Origin: Chromobotia macracanthus
Lineage: Eukaryota; Chordata; Actinopteri; Cypriniformes; Botiidae
Length of the DNA: 64,000 bases
Reading direction: 5' to 3'
Assembly (NCBI GenBank): GCA_036877525.1
Contig: JAZGTH010000067.1
Coordinates: forward strand, 1-64,000
How positions within the stretch are numbered: the stretch's first letter is position 1; each line of letters begins with the position of its first letter. The notes beneath the pieces are model-generated. The model saw only the letters and a program-made list of their open reading frames with translations, had not been told where the DNA came from and ran no database searches. The position numbers and the translations under genes are program-made. Of the stretch, positions 27,201 to 41,148 are shown in pieces.

Positions 27201-27608
27201 CTGCTCATGCTCCCTCTGCTGAACTCTGAACTTACTTCCTGTTTGGCAGCTATATAAACCTTGCTGCCACATGGCCACGTTGCGAAGTATTGCCAGCTTT
27301 ACACCTGACTACTAAGCATTCTCTTTTACTACCTGCTTTCCTGTGTTTTACCTATTGTTTGGTTCTCCTTTTCTGATTTTTGCCTAGCCCCTTTGTTTGA
27401 CACCTGGATCGGACTGTTTGTTTAGATATTGATTCTCTGCCTGGATTTACGACCTCTGATTTGCGTCTCTCCCTTTTGTTGTGTTGCATGGTTGGACTGT
27501 CTATGTTTATTACGACCCTTTGCTTGTACTTTCGACTTTGATTATGGATAACCCCAATAAACATCCGCAACTGGATCCTGCTTCAGCTTCTGCCTCAGCC
27601 CCCTTACA
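27158..27608 (+). repeat. 3' LTR of the gypsy element
   Basis: 451 bp, TGTAACATCACT to CCCCCTTACA, differing from the 5' copy at about three positions by eye (early G/T, a T/C near 27,283 and an A/G near 27,464). It is followed by the TGTGT duplication. Confidence 0.95.
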
Positions 27609-28999
27609 TGTGTATATTATTAATACATATTGATATTAAATAATGTTTACCTAACCTAAAATTTGCCTTTAAAATTATATTTGAACTTTTTAAAAAAATT
27701 AAGTTGCTGTTGTGTATTTTAATAAAAAAAAAGATTAATCAACATTTTTTAAAAAGAAATAAACATTTCTGTTAGGTGGAGGAAACCAGCATGAACACCA
27801 GGATTATATTTCTAAAACTTAACTCATTAACTCATTAATTACAAATAATGTAATTAATTATTCTAAACAAATAAATCATTATTAACTGTCTGCACATATG
27901 TAAAGCTTGTCTGTCACCATTAAAGCAGTATTGCCTAAATCAAAGGAAAAAGAGCATTATCATGGGAGTGTGTGGTTTGTTTGTGTGTGTGTACCTGTGT
28001 ATGTGTGTGCATGTGTGTATGTACGGTGCGTATGGATGCATGTGTGGTGTGTGTATGTGAGTGTAAACTACAGGCTGCTGGCAGGACAGGCAGTAATTGG
28101 AGGCAAGCAGATATTCAGAGATTATGCTCAAATGCTTCAGTTCAGACTTGCGGTTCAATCGGCTCATTCCACCTGACTGGTGAGCAAACAGCTGCTGTTT
28201 GTTGCCTCAACGTTTCTGCATTGCTCTTATGAGGGATGCGCCCTGACCGGCTTGTCATATGTAGTATATCACAGCAGATCAGCCAGCCTGCTGTTCAAAC
28301 ACATGACTGCAGCCACATGCACATCTCACTGCTGCCTGTTTCAGTTTCATGAAGGTCATGTTTAAGCTTCACAATCATTTCATTGTAGTTTGAGATCTGA
28401 TTTCTTTTAGAAACTATAAAGTTAAAAGCAGGGTTCATGTCTCTTATGAAGTTTCTGTATTACTAATTAATCTATATGGACAACAAACAGTGTGTTCTTC
28501 TTGAATGGGCCCAAGTTTCTACTTTCTGGAATCATAAATAATAAACGGATAAACATTATTGATTGTGTGGACTGTATTGAACTGAAAAGAATCCTTGAGA
28601 GTAAAATTGGGAATTTTGTTTGAAATGTGAAAATATCCACACATCCATGAGACTGTTATCCACACAGTGCAGTGTGGTGAATGTCAGTCAAATCCTTGTT
28701 GTGTGTTGATTGAAACCCTGTTGTTGAGATAAAGACATTAATCCAGTCATGTCGAAATCGTGAAAAATAAGTATTTTTAATTTGATGACAGAAGTGATAT
28801 GAAGTTATTAAGGGTCAATTGAACACTTACATTGATGTTACATTATTCCAATGACACTTCAGGAGTTTCAGTGACATTCATTTTGCAGACATTTCCAACG
28901 CAAACAGTACTTTAAGTGTTTGTGTGTTCATTGGGAATCACTGTCTGAACTAATACAGAAGTCTTATTTAAATTCAGCCCAGATTAAAACTCTTCAAGA

Positions 29000-29230
29000 T
29001 TCAAGAATCAAGATTTATTTGTCACATACAAGTTATACAGTATACAACAAGTACTGAAATGTGTGTCTGAATGCTCAGTTAGACTGTGCTGATAAATAAT
29101 GAAAACAAAAACACAAGAGATTTAAAAAGTACTTAAAATACAAAAGTACAATTAGAGGTAGGGGAAGAAAGGGGGGTAACAGCAGCCAGTAAATAAATCA
29201 ACAGAATAAGTTGTATACAGCATATGCATT
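29000..29230 (+). repeat. Dispersed fish repeat (AAGATTCAAG... type)
   Basis: TCAAGAATCAAGATTTATTTGTCACATACAAG is followed by GAAATGTGTGTC and an A-rich tail, a structure I recognise from many fish loci. No coding sequence. Confidence 0.5.
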
Positions 29231-31839
29231 TTAAATCTGTAACGATCTAGAAAGTCCATTTTTAAATTCAAATAAGAGAGTTTTAGATCAGCCACAATAT
29301 ACAATCAATCAAAATTACTTTCTTTCCACCTCTTTCCACCTTTAAAAATCTCAAATTCCCTCCATTCTCACACACTAACATACACATTTGGGTTGACCTT
29401 TAATGGAAAGTCCCAGTTCCTGCCACCATAACTATTGTCACCCAAAGGTCTCCTATTAACCCAATTTACGGTACAATGTCCAAGCAATGCACCATGTTTC
29501 CTGGGCACATTTTGGCATCTCTTGAGGTGACCATGTTTCTCAAAGTATTTTCTGTAAAGGGTTTTCCTCTAAAGAACTATAAGCAGTGCCAGATCACACC
29601 TCTGTCTCCTTGTGTCCAGACCGAGTAAGGTGTCGAATCATAATGTCTTTTTCAAATGGACTTTTCAAAACACAAAATCAATACAGTGAAGCACAGACAA
29701 TGTGAAACCTGAGCCAGTGATACTTGCCCAACATGAAACATCTCTTCACTCAACATCAGTGTCACATCTGATGTTACAACAGAAAAGTGGCTTTTGATAC
29801 TCACAGGTGAACATATGATTTCATCTGCAGTAATTATCGGGGGAATCCACATGTTCAATAATGTATCATATCTGAGAAACGGTTTCAGGTCCAGGCTTCA
29901 CTTTAGCACAGGTTCAGACAAGATCACAAGCTTTAAAAAGTGTGTATGCAAATGATTGGGGGTTTAGTGTACGTTTGTATTAGCAAGTCACCCATAAGGC
30001 TGTATGTTGAATTCTGCAGTTTCCAAGAATCTACAGTAGCAGATTACAATATAAAAGCAGACCAGTGGCCACCAATATTACTCTCATTACCCACAAGGCT
30101 TTGTGTCAGCGGAAGTGCTCATACTGAAACTGAGAGCTGTGAGACGAAAGTCTCCATGGCAGCTGGGAGCCACTCTGCAGCATTAACATGCTAATGATCT
30201 TCTACCCTGGCACTTCCAGGTTTGAACCATCTAGACTGTTTTCATCTGAAGCTCAATTTTTGACCCATTAGTACTTCAGTGAAACTGAACCAAAGCCTTG
30301 TCAGGTAGAGGACAGAGACTCTTCAGTGTTTATAGCCTTCAAGGTCTCTAGGTCATGGTGCAATTGACAGTTCCGCATATGTTTCCTTCATTTTACAGTG
30401 TCGGTTTTCAGATTTCCAGACACATTTTGAGATGGTGTTTTCTGCTTCAGTGGGGTCACCACAGTACCAGGGCTCAGCCCCTCTGGAAAATACATTTTTC
30501 ACTCTCAAAGTCAGATCAAAGAGTGTGCACACAGATCAAAGAGCACAGACATGCATCTCCAGTCATATCTGTGTTGTTTACATGAATGCTAAAGGCACTA
30601 GAATCAAATATATTTACTTGAAATATATATGTGTCAAAGTATTTTGATGCCACTTTTGAATTCCATAAACACGCCAGGGTAAAATTTCAAAACTTCAGAT
30701 CAATGCGTCAAGCTTTAATGTGATTGTAGGAATAACTCAGAGACTTTCACCAGCTCTCACCATGGAAACTAGAGAAAAGTTTTCAATCAATTTTCAATCT
30801 TAAGTGATTTCCAGATGTTGCATTAAGTGAGCCACATGCTTACTTTTTAAATTTAACATTGAAATAAATCACAACATTTAAAATATTTGTAGGCATAGAA
30901 AAAACACATTGTAGAATATAGGGAGACATTTGATTTCTATGTGAATATACTGTATGATGCAGTCAAATTGTAACATTTAACGCTGTGAGGTAAAAAAATA
31001 AAAATGTACACAACAAATGTGTATTTGCAAACCCTGTAATCTTTATCCATTGATTTGATTTCATGACAGCAATCCGAATCAGCCATTATGTCCCATAATC
31101 TGCAACCTCCTAGGCTGTCATTTTACATTAGACAAGAATTTATATTATAAATATTTTTGAAAGGCATGTCTTTAGTTGAGTTAGCTTTTGACTACTATAT
31201 TTGAAATTTCTGTTGTCATTGTATTATTTGTCTTGTTTTGCTCATTGTTTAATAAATTGTATGATTGCCTTGTTTTTGTTATTGGACTTGTTAAGGCCTT
31301 TGAGATCTATTTCCTTTACAATTACAAACTATACAAATTAGTATGATTAAGATATTTATACCGAAAAATCTGACTAAAATTTTCATTTTTATTTCTTAAA
31401 AGACCTTTAAAGGTATAGTTAAATTTATATGGTATAGTTTTAGTTTTATAAGGTGTAGTTTATATAAAATACTTTATATTTAAGGTATAATTAAACACTA
31501 GAAAATTATGAAATCCACAAGAAATTTAGGCTAAAAAAGTATTACAATAGGATTGTGTGTGTGTACGCGCGTTTGTGCACATTGGTGTACGCCTTTGTGT
31601 GCTTGCTTGTGTGTGTATGCATGTGAGTGTGTGTGTTTATTGTGTGTCGCTCTGAGGCAGACTGTTCTGTATTGGAACAAATGTAGAGTGATGGGTGGAC
31701 GCCTGGAGCAGGTCCAAACAGCCGTGTGCAATCAGCAGGGTAGAAGAGGTGACAAATCACATCAGGTGAATATGTGTGTTTCCCTGCTCTCCTCAGCTTT
31801 GTCACAGATGCACTGTATTCCAAAACCACATTAACCTTT

Positions 31840-32160
31840 ATTTAGCATGACAAGCACATGAACGTTGTTCATGATCCTTCTTATGGATGGATCCTTCTCA
31901 GGTTGCTGACCCAGGACACCGACAACAATGCACAGAGAGGACGACAACCCCAGCAAGGATTTCAGACTTCAGCTCATACATACACAATATTAGCTAACAG
32001 CATACTCTGATCTAACTAACATCTGCAATTCTTGCAATTCTTAAATAACTACAAATAACAGTTGTCCGGCAATGTAAATTTTGTTGCATTTCTTTAAATC
32101 AGCTTTGAAACAATGTATTGTAAACAGCACTATACAAATAAATGTGAATTGAATGGAGTT
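31840..32160 (+). repeat. Fish retroposon fragment with AATTGAAT tail
   Basis: The end reads CTTTGAAACAATGTATTG, then CACTATACAAATAAATGTGAATTGAAT, the 3' tail of a common fish retroposon. Shorter reverse-orientation pieces of the same tail lie at about 39,293-39,340 and 61,352-61,430. Confidence 0.55.
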
Positions 32161-35100
32161 CATGCACTGTGAATATTCAGTTTGATCTGTTCAGCCGTAC
32201 TCAATCCAACTACTAACCCAAACCCTCAACACAACCTGTAAAAATGCTCTGACTTACACCCAAACTCTATTTAACAGCAACTCCAGGACCACAGCAGGTA
32301 CCTTTTACTCACCACTGAGCTGTCAGGTGCTTTTCACTTTGCATTTTAATGTAAGTGAATCTTTTGCCAGGAAAGTGTATTTTGGTGATTCTTGAAATGA
32401 GACATTTTACAATTATACTATTAGATTATTATTGTACTATATTGCCATTGACCTAGTCATTGTAGGCTTTAGGACCCATGTCTTGGCCGCTTGTAACAAA
32501 ATGTCTTTGTTTCAAATGATCTGCATTGTAACAACTATTTGCAATAAGGCCATTTTCACATGGTTTAGAATATTAAAGTATGATTTATATTTCAGCAGTT
32601 TGACACCTTGACATTTTGGCACCCCTGTTTTGAATTTCAGCATGCGTTTTGACATGTTTATATTAACAACATTGTGATCTCTGAAGGCCGTTGCCCCAGG
32701 CTAGTGCGATGAGTCTAGCAGTGAAAGGCATTTCAAAAGGAATTGTATAGCAGCAGAGGGACCCCTTATATCAGCATTGATATTTAGGCTGATAAAAATC
32801 CATTACAGACCAGTGGCACAGGTGGGGGGCAGGTGGGGAGGGCACCTGGACACAGTAAGAGCTGGTGGGGGTGGTGTACTCAAGAAGTTTCGCACTGGAG
32901 TTCCATTAGCCATTGTATCAATAGATCTTAGTAAATGGATTGGAGGAATATTGCATCTATTCAAAAACAATCTGTGTTTATATGGACGCCTTTCTTTCTT
33001 AAATGTGACTTAACCTTTATTGGTTCAGAGCCCCTGACAGGAAGGAAGTGTTACATCTAACTGCTGGGCGGGTGAGTGGATGGATGACATACTGAGAGAA
33101 TATTACATTAGTATCAGACATGCTGAAATGTGACACATATGCCAGCCGATGAGATCATATTAGCACACTGCAGACTCACATTAATGTTTGTGATTGACTG
33201 AAAGTGTGCCATTAGACACAACACTGTATATCCTATAAAATCAGCAAAACACATTTGATTCTCACTGATATTCTAAACAAGGAGATTGTGCTGTTTAATT
33301 CAGAAGAAGAAGACAATTGCACAAATCATACAAAAACGGATCCCTCTTGTCAACTGATTGGTTGGTGTTTTTAATGTCATCACAACATGCCACACACATT
33401 TGTGTTGATTACTGCTGACTAAACAAATGACCAAGACTGAACAAACATCTGGACAGCCAAGCAGACAGATAGACAGAGATAAGGTTTTGTAAAAATATTG
33501 TGCAATCTTTATTGCCCAACAAATGTACATTAGCAAAGCACAGACTGTTGTTTTTTATATTTTTTTAACAACATCAATCAGACCCTCTGCTGGGACCAGC
33601 AAAGCACACCAGGACCTGTCAGAACCCATCACACTTACACTCATAGACACACCATGTGAATCAGCAATAATACACACACACAGCATTGCTTTAGAAGAGC
33701 CAAATCAAATTTGTTTTTATTAATTTAAAAAAAGATCTACTGTCTAGAATTTGAAAATAAATACACATTACAGTAGAATGCATATTTAATAGAAACATGG
33801 GGGAAAGCATTTTTTAAATAGAACATCTAATTGCATATTAAACATGTATTTGAAAGCATGATACTTGATGATTAAAATTGTTATTTAAAAATGTAGTAAA
33901 TTATACATTTATTTATACCTTTTTACATATTTTAGAAAAAGGCTTTAGATGGACAGAGTGTCATTTGTTCTTCTCACTAATCATTAGACCGAGTGAAGAT
34001 GGCCTGTAAAATCATAGCAGTTACAATGTAGTGGATATTTTCTGCTTTTGTTCAAATGCACCGTGACTGATCGGTGTGTGTCTGTGTCCTCACATCCCCA
34101 TGGCCTCGTCTCCATCTCAGCTCTACTAAAAAACACAAGTCTGTGACCTCTGACCTTTGTGTTCTTGTAAACTCATCATCAGGAAGCTCCACATACATTT
34201 GAACAGTGAGTTTTCAGCACCCGCATCAATTCAGCTCAAAAGACACACAAATATAAAGTCACACAAGTTCAGAAAAAAGAAAAGATCATGATGGAGGGAT
34301 TGAAGGAAAAACAGATTTTAAAGTTACTCTGAAACGGAGCCTCTATTCATACATTTGACACTCACATCACGCTTCTGTTTGCTGGATGAAGGATCAGAGT
34401 TATTCTTTTCATAAACTTCCATTCAGCTCGAAGGACTTTAACAGGTCCTATTGATCTATATCATCTAGCAGAAGGTCAAAGTTCAGAAGTCATTTAGACT
34501 GCAGTGTCTTTGTGCCCTGTTCCAGGCAGCGTGTTCTTGCATCGCTATGGAAACACAGTTATTGGCATGAGCTTTTAAAGCTAAAATCCAGACTTACTTT
34601 TTTAAGTGGTTCCCAATGGGAACAAAAGGTGTGAGCAAAGATGTGTACACAACACAATGAGCTTCAAAACATCTAATATAGAACCTATTGAAAATGCCTG
34701 GCACACTGCAATCTCTCTAAAGTGATCTATTTTTAAATCAGTTTGTTTACTATGAACAATAAATCCACATGTGTAAAGAATGATGTTTCTGATCTGCTTT
34801 ATTGTAATCACTTGCATTTATTAGTAAGTGATGATTATTGATATTTATTTATTGAAAACATACTTTACCATTAGATATTAGTGACCAAACAAAATCATTT
34901 TGTCATTCAATCATTTGTACAATTTTAGATTTCAATTTAGAAGGAAGTGAAGAATATTCCTTTGCTGTTTGATTAAGTTCATTCAATCTCTCAAACATGT
35001 AAATTAAATAGAGCTACAAAAAACAAGATTTAATAAGAAAACACAATTTAATTTTAAACACAATTTAACACTATATATTGCTATATAGAATATTGCTACA

Positions 35101-35329
35101 TTAATGTCAGAAAACAATATAACAATATTAACTTTATCCATGTTCCTGATATTGTGTTTGATTTATCACTGCATATAATTCTAAGTTAGTTATCCTAATA
35201 ACAGCAAGCTCACAAAAAGACACAAAATTCCATTTCTAATTACCTGAGGTCTTTATTATTTTTAATTTCATTCATTACTATTTCATTAGTTAAATTACAG
35301 TTAAAATATATCCTCTATCCTCTCTCCCA

Positions 35330-35575
35330 CACTGTAAAAAATCATTGCTGCCTTAAATTTTTGTTTAATCAACTTGGCTTTATAAGTAATTTCAATTTAA
35401 TAGTTTAAATCCTGACTGGTGTAACTTATAAAAATAAGTAAGCAAATTTTAAACTATTTTTAATAAGTTACAGCAACTTAAGCCCAGTCAAGATTACAAA
35501 GAGTAAGTTGAAATGACTTGTGCAGCCACATTGATTAAACTAAAAATTTTAAGGCAGCAAAGTTTTTTTACAGTG
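35330..35575. mobile_element. MITE with long imperfect terminal inverted repeats
   Basis: A 246-bp palindromic element. The left end CACTGTAAAAAATCATTGCT is mirrored by the right end ending AAAGTTTTTTTACAGTG, and the GCCTTAAA / TTTAAGGC blocks continue the pairing inward. The CACTGTAAAA-type ends resemble those of hAT-like non-autonomous elements in fish. No transposase is present and no clear 8-bp duplication was seen. Confidence 0.75.
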
Positions 35576-38526
35576 CACACACACAGAATAGAACAAACAA
35601 AAAACACCAGAGAATATTGCCTGTTGTTTTCTCCTGCAGTGTCTAATTCAAGGACAGGGTTAGAACTTTTCAAGGTCGGAGAGAAAGTGTGTGTGTACCA
35701 AATACACTAATCAGACAGCCATCCCCTTAGAGAAAATACACACAAACACACACAGACTTGCTGCTGATCTTTTTACCCAAACTGCATGTAATCCAATGAA
35801 TGCCAATCAGGTAAATCTTTGGATTAAGAGGGGGAATGTGACAGCACATGGACTGTGTGAAAGTGTCACTACAGCTGGACACTTGCATGTCCGTCATACA
35901 CCAGCTCGTATTGAATGCCGCTGAGCTTGTGATCATAATTTATTCATGCTGAGTGGTTGCTGCTGAAGCCTGTGGCTCAACATTCAACATCTTTACTCAA
36001 ATTGTGCCTGATCTACCCATTTAATAATGCATCACCTGCTTTTTTGTTATGTTAAAAAGCTGCTTTTTGCTCTGTTTGGTAACCGTAATGGCATGTGACA
36101 TTGCCTCCCTCAAGTCCTGCCTGTGGCCCGGAGACAAGAACACCGTTCCTGTGATTGACAAGGACATAGAGACGTGTGATCCCATTTATGTTTTTGAATT
36201 GTCAACCGCAATGATGGGAGACAGAAATGACAGCTGGAACTGTAACTTTAAATAAGAGCAGTAAGGACTATGTGAGCATGATCCAAGGAATCCAGGAATT
36301 CTACAGAGCCGAGATAATCATGCGCTAAAAGTTTGAATTATTTATTACTACACTGTGTTCCAAAAGCAAATATCACAAAAGAATAATTTCTATGCATTCA
36401 TAATTCTGTTAATATTCGTTTTATACACTTGATGTCCTACTTCAAAAGTGGAAATATTGTACAAGTGATAAAAGTTGATGAACGTTTATTGTTGTTTATG
36501 ACAGTTCATATACTGAGATGTGACTGAATGGAGTTTTTTTTAAAAGAGCTGCTGTTCAGAGATAAATAATCTAGATAAACCTTTACTTAGATAATCTAAA
36601 TAATATTAATTTCTCTTACAAAAAAACAATGCCATTCTGAGGGCAGTTAGTTCATGTAAAGGGTTAATAGGGAAGTTATTGTATATGTGAAATCTAAAAC
36701 GCAATCAACTGACAAATTTACTTGAAACCTTACTTGGTTTGTTTGATCTGTCAATTTGTAAATGTGATGATAATTATAATAGTAGAACTTTGTTATCTGT
36801 TTAAAGTTTGTTAACTTTGTTAACTTTGGTCTGTTTAATTTTAACTATTAAAACCATTTTGCTATATTTGTCCTGATTAACATGGGCCAGGTTAAGGTGG
36901 GCAGATTAAAGATCAGTATAGTCAGAGCAGCAGCTCTATTCAGATTAATGCCAGAACAGCACAAGCCCTCAGTGTATGAAAATAAGCACCTGCCACCTGC
37001 CAAACGAAGTGTTAAGTGCACAAATTGTGGGGGCAAGTCTGCTCTTTCCGTCGGGCTGATGGTCTAGGATTTGGGTGGCAGTTCTGCAGTAGCTCAGGGG
37101 GAATCATGGCAACTGTTATTAACTGGCTGTCTGCCTCACTTTCCACAATGCACCCTGGCTCTGTTACACGCTATTATACACTAAGGGGGCTACAAAACCC
37201 TGTGTCTCGGCTGCAGGGCTGCTGTTGCAAACAATGAGAAATAACAAAGACAAACATTTAGATCATTTATTCAGACTGTGGTGTCACCCTCTGGCCATGC
37301 ATGATGTGATAGTGCCTGAGGTGGAACTGGCTGGTCTTTTAACCAGTGTGAAACTAATTCCACATGAAGGCACCTAGACACACATGCAGAGTAGTTTTGT
37401 TAACATGTAAAATCTCTGAGAATATGTAATCACTAATTCATAGTTATAAGGTCTGGGACATACTGTAGGTAAAACCTTTTAAACATGATTAGAAATTATA
37501 GGTATGTCAAAAATGTCTAAAATTCATTTACTATAGATTAGTTTTATTCAACACACAGATTCTTTAGAGACATTCATTCTCATATTCTCTTAAAATCATT
37601 ATTTAAAAGATGTGTATAAATAAAAATGCATTTTATTTTCTCAAATGAGGGTCCACATGCTTGCACACATTGCAGCCCAATAATTCTGCCACTGGGGGGA
37701 GCAATGTAACAAAAGAATATAAGCAAGCAGCAATTATCAGGGTCCAAATGGGGAACAGACCAGTGATGAGATGGTGACTTTTCTAGCATAAGGTTGCTTT
37801 ATTGTCATTAGAAACTTATCTGAAGTGAATACAAATGATCTAATTTATTATAAAAAATGTATTCTATGAATTACACTGGTGACACTGATGGCAGTGTTGG
37901 ATTAAAAATGTTTTTATCTATTTACTGTCTAGTCTACCCTCTAGTAGACAAAATAAGGAATTTAGCCATGAACTTTGTGATAAGGGTCTGGGGATGAACC
38001 TTGCCAATGTTCATGTGAATTGGATAAACAGGCTGGGAAGAGCTCAAAAAGTCATTTCTTCAAAAAAGAAGAACTGAAAATGTTATCGCTAAACATAAAA
38101 ATAGTATAAAAGTATAAAAAATTGCTTATAGTGTTTTCAGGATACAGTTTCAGGATACAGTTTCAGAATTCAGGGGGAAAAAATGTACCACCTTAACTGG
38201 ACTCAAACGTTGTTGAGATATTGAATAAATGTAAATTAGCTTAGTACAATGCCACCTAGTGTCCAACAGGCTAAGTTTGGTCTCTTTGCGATTTATGGTC
38301 TTTGATGCCCAGGCAATTTTAGGTCATATGAAGAATAATAATAAGAAAAAATCCTTACAGATACAATAGAGTTCCAGCACTTTATGCTTGGACCCATAAT
38401 TATATTTCAGTATACATTCACATAACATTCACATAAATAATACAAATAAATTAATATCTATTCATAACTTTAATGAATTTAAAAAACTTACAAGTGAATT
38501 AACAAACAATTAAAAATTTCTTTTAC

Positions 38527-38527
<1 letters not shown>

Positions 38528-38608
<81 letters not shown>
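38528..38608. repeat. (AT)n / (GTAT)n microsatellite
   Basis: Long alternating AT tract with an internal TATG/TGTG segment, able to form a hairpin. The open frame across it (poly Tyr-Ile) is an artefact. Confidence 0.9.
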
Positions 38609-38623
38609 GTGTACTTCGAATGC

Positions 38624-38672
38624 ATGTAAATCACTTTGGTTTAAGGTGTCTGCCAAAAGCATAAATGTAAAA
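38624..38672 (+). repeat. SINE 3' tail fragment
   Basis: GTAAATCACTTTGG then GTGTCTGCCAAAAGCATAAATG and an A-rich end, the tail of the tRNA-SINE family also seen at 7005-7111. Confidence 0.65.
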
Positions 38673-40380
38673 AAAATAAATTCTTTGGGGTTAATGTTAT
38701 TATTATATGTACACATAGATGCATATATCAAGAAATCCTTTGTGTGATGCGTGGAATCAAAAATCCTTTGTTACAGGTAAACAGACATGTAAACAGACAT
38801 TTATAGTTATAAGTTGTTCATCGCCACCTAGTGGAAGACTTTGTCAAAACGTTAAAGAACAAGCAATGCAATTCACTGACTTCACTAAAGTTTCATTATG
38901 TTGGGATTAAAGAGTTTCCATTAGGAATAAATCTTGTGCTTGAGGTTCTTCTAACTTACATTTCACCTTGATTAAGTGAAAGTTCACAGATATTTCTAAT
39001 TTTGTTGTATGCAGAGCTGTACAATGAAAATTATGGCTTTCTATTCTAAATAGGGTTTAGAGTCTGCCCTGTTGGTTTTGCTTCAGGACCCCGATTTTAC
39101 ACTGAAAATCAGTTAAGGGGTTAGGGTTTAATGCAGGGATCCATGATGCACTACCAATATGATGATCTTCTGCTAACAACCTAGACTACAGCTGAAAATG
39201 TCTATGCCATCACTTACACCTCAGTCTTAGGAAGGAATGGACCAACAACAAAAATTGACTTGACAGAACAATATTCCAATTATTATTATTAAATGTCAGG
39301 CACATTGTTTCAAAGCAGCTTTACAGAAAAATATAAAATGTTGCCATACTAATGTCTAACAATTCATAACAAACTCATTGAGTTCCATTCATGTGACTAT
39401 TGATTGAACATTAGCTTCTATTATCATACTGCTGGAACTGCAGCTTCTTGACATAGAACTGTCTTTACCTGTGGTCAGATTCAGAGCTCTGTAATACTGG
39501 GTTAAATCACAATGTATCACCTAGTGCTTCATTGCTTTATTAGTATCTGTTAGTGCAGTACACTGGAACAGAAGAGATGCTGGAGAATAGACATGTCAGA
39601 AAGGATATTGGAAGCATTTTCTCCTCCATTTTAAAAGCTTATTTATTTTATTGTCCTGATGTTGCATAATTATATGGTTAATTATAAATATATGTTTTTA
39701 TTACCTGCTGTGCACGACTCAGTGGCTTATGACTTCTTTATGAGTTCCAGACGACCTTCAGTTTTTAAAACCTCTCTTTAAATGAACTTTAAAAACAGAA
39801 TCATCTGATTGAATGGTCTGAATTGTCTCAAATGGGTCTAAGCATGTTCTTTTGGTACCTTTAAATTCTTAACAAATAATAACAAATGGTAAAGCATGGG
39901 TTTGTTTCTTCTTGCTTGTTAGCATTTATGCTCAGATAGAAAGAATGATCTAAGTATTACTGAACTCATAGTAAATTATAACAAAATCCATAAACATATT
40001 AACCAGCACTAATAAATGATACACAAATGCGTTTGAAAATATATGTTGATTTGGACATTTGTGATGTCCAAATAACGAATTGGGATGGACTGCAGAAATT
40101 CCAGTTAATGTTTGTAACATCTGCAATAAATAAGTACAATTTTAAAAAGTCACCCAGATGTGGATTTATAACATAACGAGTGAAGTCTTTTTATATTACG
40201 GTAAACTTTCTTACTGACCCAGTGCAAGTCTGACATTGACCGAGCTGACGTTATTATGCGTAAATGTACTTGCTGTTTTGATTGTAAATAACTAATGTTC
40301 AATAAAGTTCTTATTCAACCAAAGTAAATGACCGTGAAATAACAAAACCTCCAAATGTGCCCTTAACACGACATGACGAA

Positions 40381-40560
40381 AGAATCGGGCTGTAGTATTT
40401 GGGGAAGAGCAGAAGGGAAGAGGTGTTTTCCGGCCTTTTCTCGTCTTTCATTATTTATTTTCTTATTAACCGCGATCAAAACATTGATGGTCGATCACCG
40501 GCGGCTGAGCTCGAGACTCGCGGAATAACGTGCAGTATTTAACATTCAGTGCGTGTCGCG
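40381..40560 (+). promoter_or_regulatory. hdgfl3 promoter/5' UTR region
   Basis: CpG content rises sharply from about 40,430 and stays high through exon 1 to about 40,850, as expected for a CpG-island promoter. No TATA box is placed. The transcription start is not determinable from sequence. Confidence 0.5.
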
Positions 40561-41052
40561 ATGGCTCGCCCACGGCCACGGGAATATAAAGCTGGAGATT
40601 TGGTTTTCGCCAAGATGAAGGGATACCCGCACTGGCCGGCGAGGGTGAGTACGAGCACAAGGCGAGCCAAGAGTCGCGCAGGCCGGTTACAGGAGCAGAA
40701 GAGTGCCCGCTGCCCGGAGCTTGATCTGCGTGGAAATAAGAAAACAAACTCTGTGGGAAAACACGCGTGCTGCACCAGTCAATGCGTTAGAGCCACGGCG
40801 CCCGAGCGTGTTTTTGCGTCTGTTTGTGGTGTGAATGCATTAGCTTGTTTTCGTCGTTTAGGGATCTGGCTTATTTTTAGATGTTGTGAAAGAATCTTTT
40901 CACGTGTGCTGGGTTTGTGTGTGCATGTGCTGCTTGTCTGATCTGGGCCGGACAGCAAATGATCGCGGTATCTGGAAGAATAAAGATTCATCTGAATGTT
41001 GCTCAATAGCTGCACGAGGAGCCACTAAACTCTCCCGAACTAAAGAGTGTGT

Positions 41053-41148
<96 letters not shown>

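Larger units (their letters stand above)
22714..27608 (+). mobile_element. Ty3/gypsy chromodomain LTR retrotransposon (chromovirus), 4.9 kb
   Basis: Two near-identical LTRs (22,714-23,162 and 27,158-27,608) bounded by TGTAA/TTACA ends and a perfect 5-bp target duplication TGTGT (22,709-22,713 and 27,609-27,613). Between them, in order, are a gag remnant with a CCHC zinc knuckle, an aspartic protease, reverse transcriptase, RNase H, an HHCC/DDE integrase and a C-terminal chromodomain. That order and the chromodomain place it in the chromovirus group of Ty3/gypsy. I count about three substitutions between the LTRs, so insertion looks recent, yet pol has three frame changes and the 5' part of gag is damaged. 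It is presumably non-autonomous as assembled. Confidence 0.95.
27614..40380. other. Gene-poor interval between the gypsy element and hdgfl3
   Basis: No complete gene is supported in about 12.8 kb. Repeats are listed separately (29,000-29,230, 31,840-32,160, 35,330-35,575, 38,528-38,672 and 39,290-39,340). Several stretches (28,070-28,370, 30,050-30,330, 32,670-33,170, 34,100-34,560, 35,940-36,310 and 36,880-37,380) are less AT-rich, lack repeats and carry no long meaningful frame. They could be regulatory elements or untranslated exons. Confidence 0.4.
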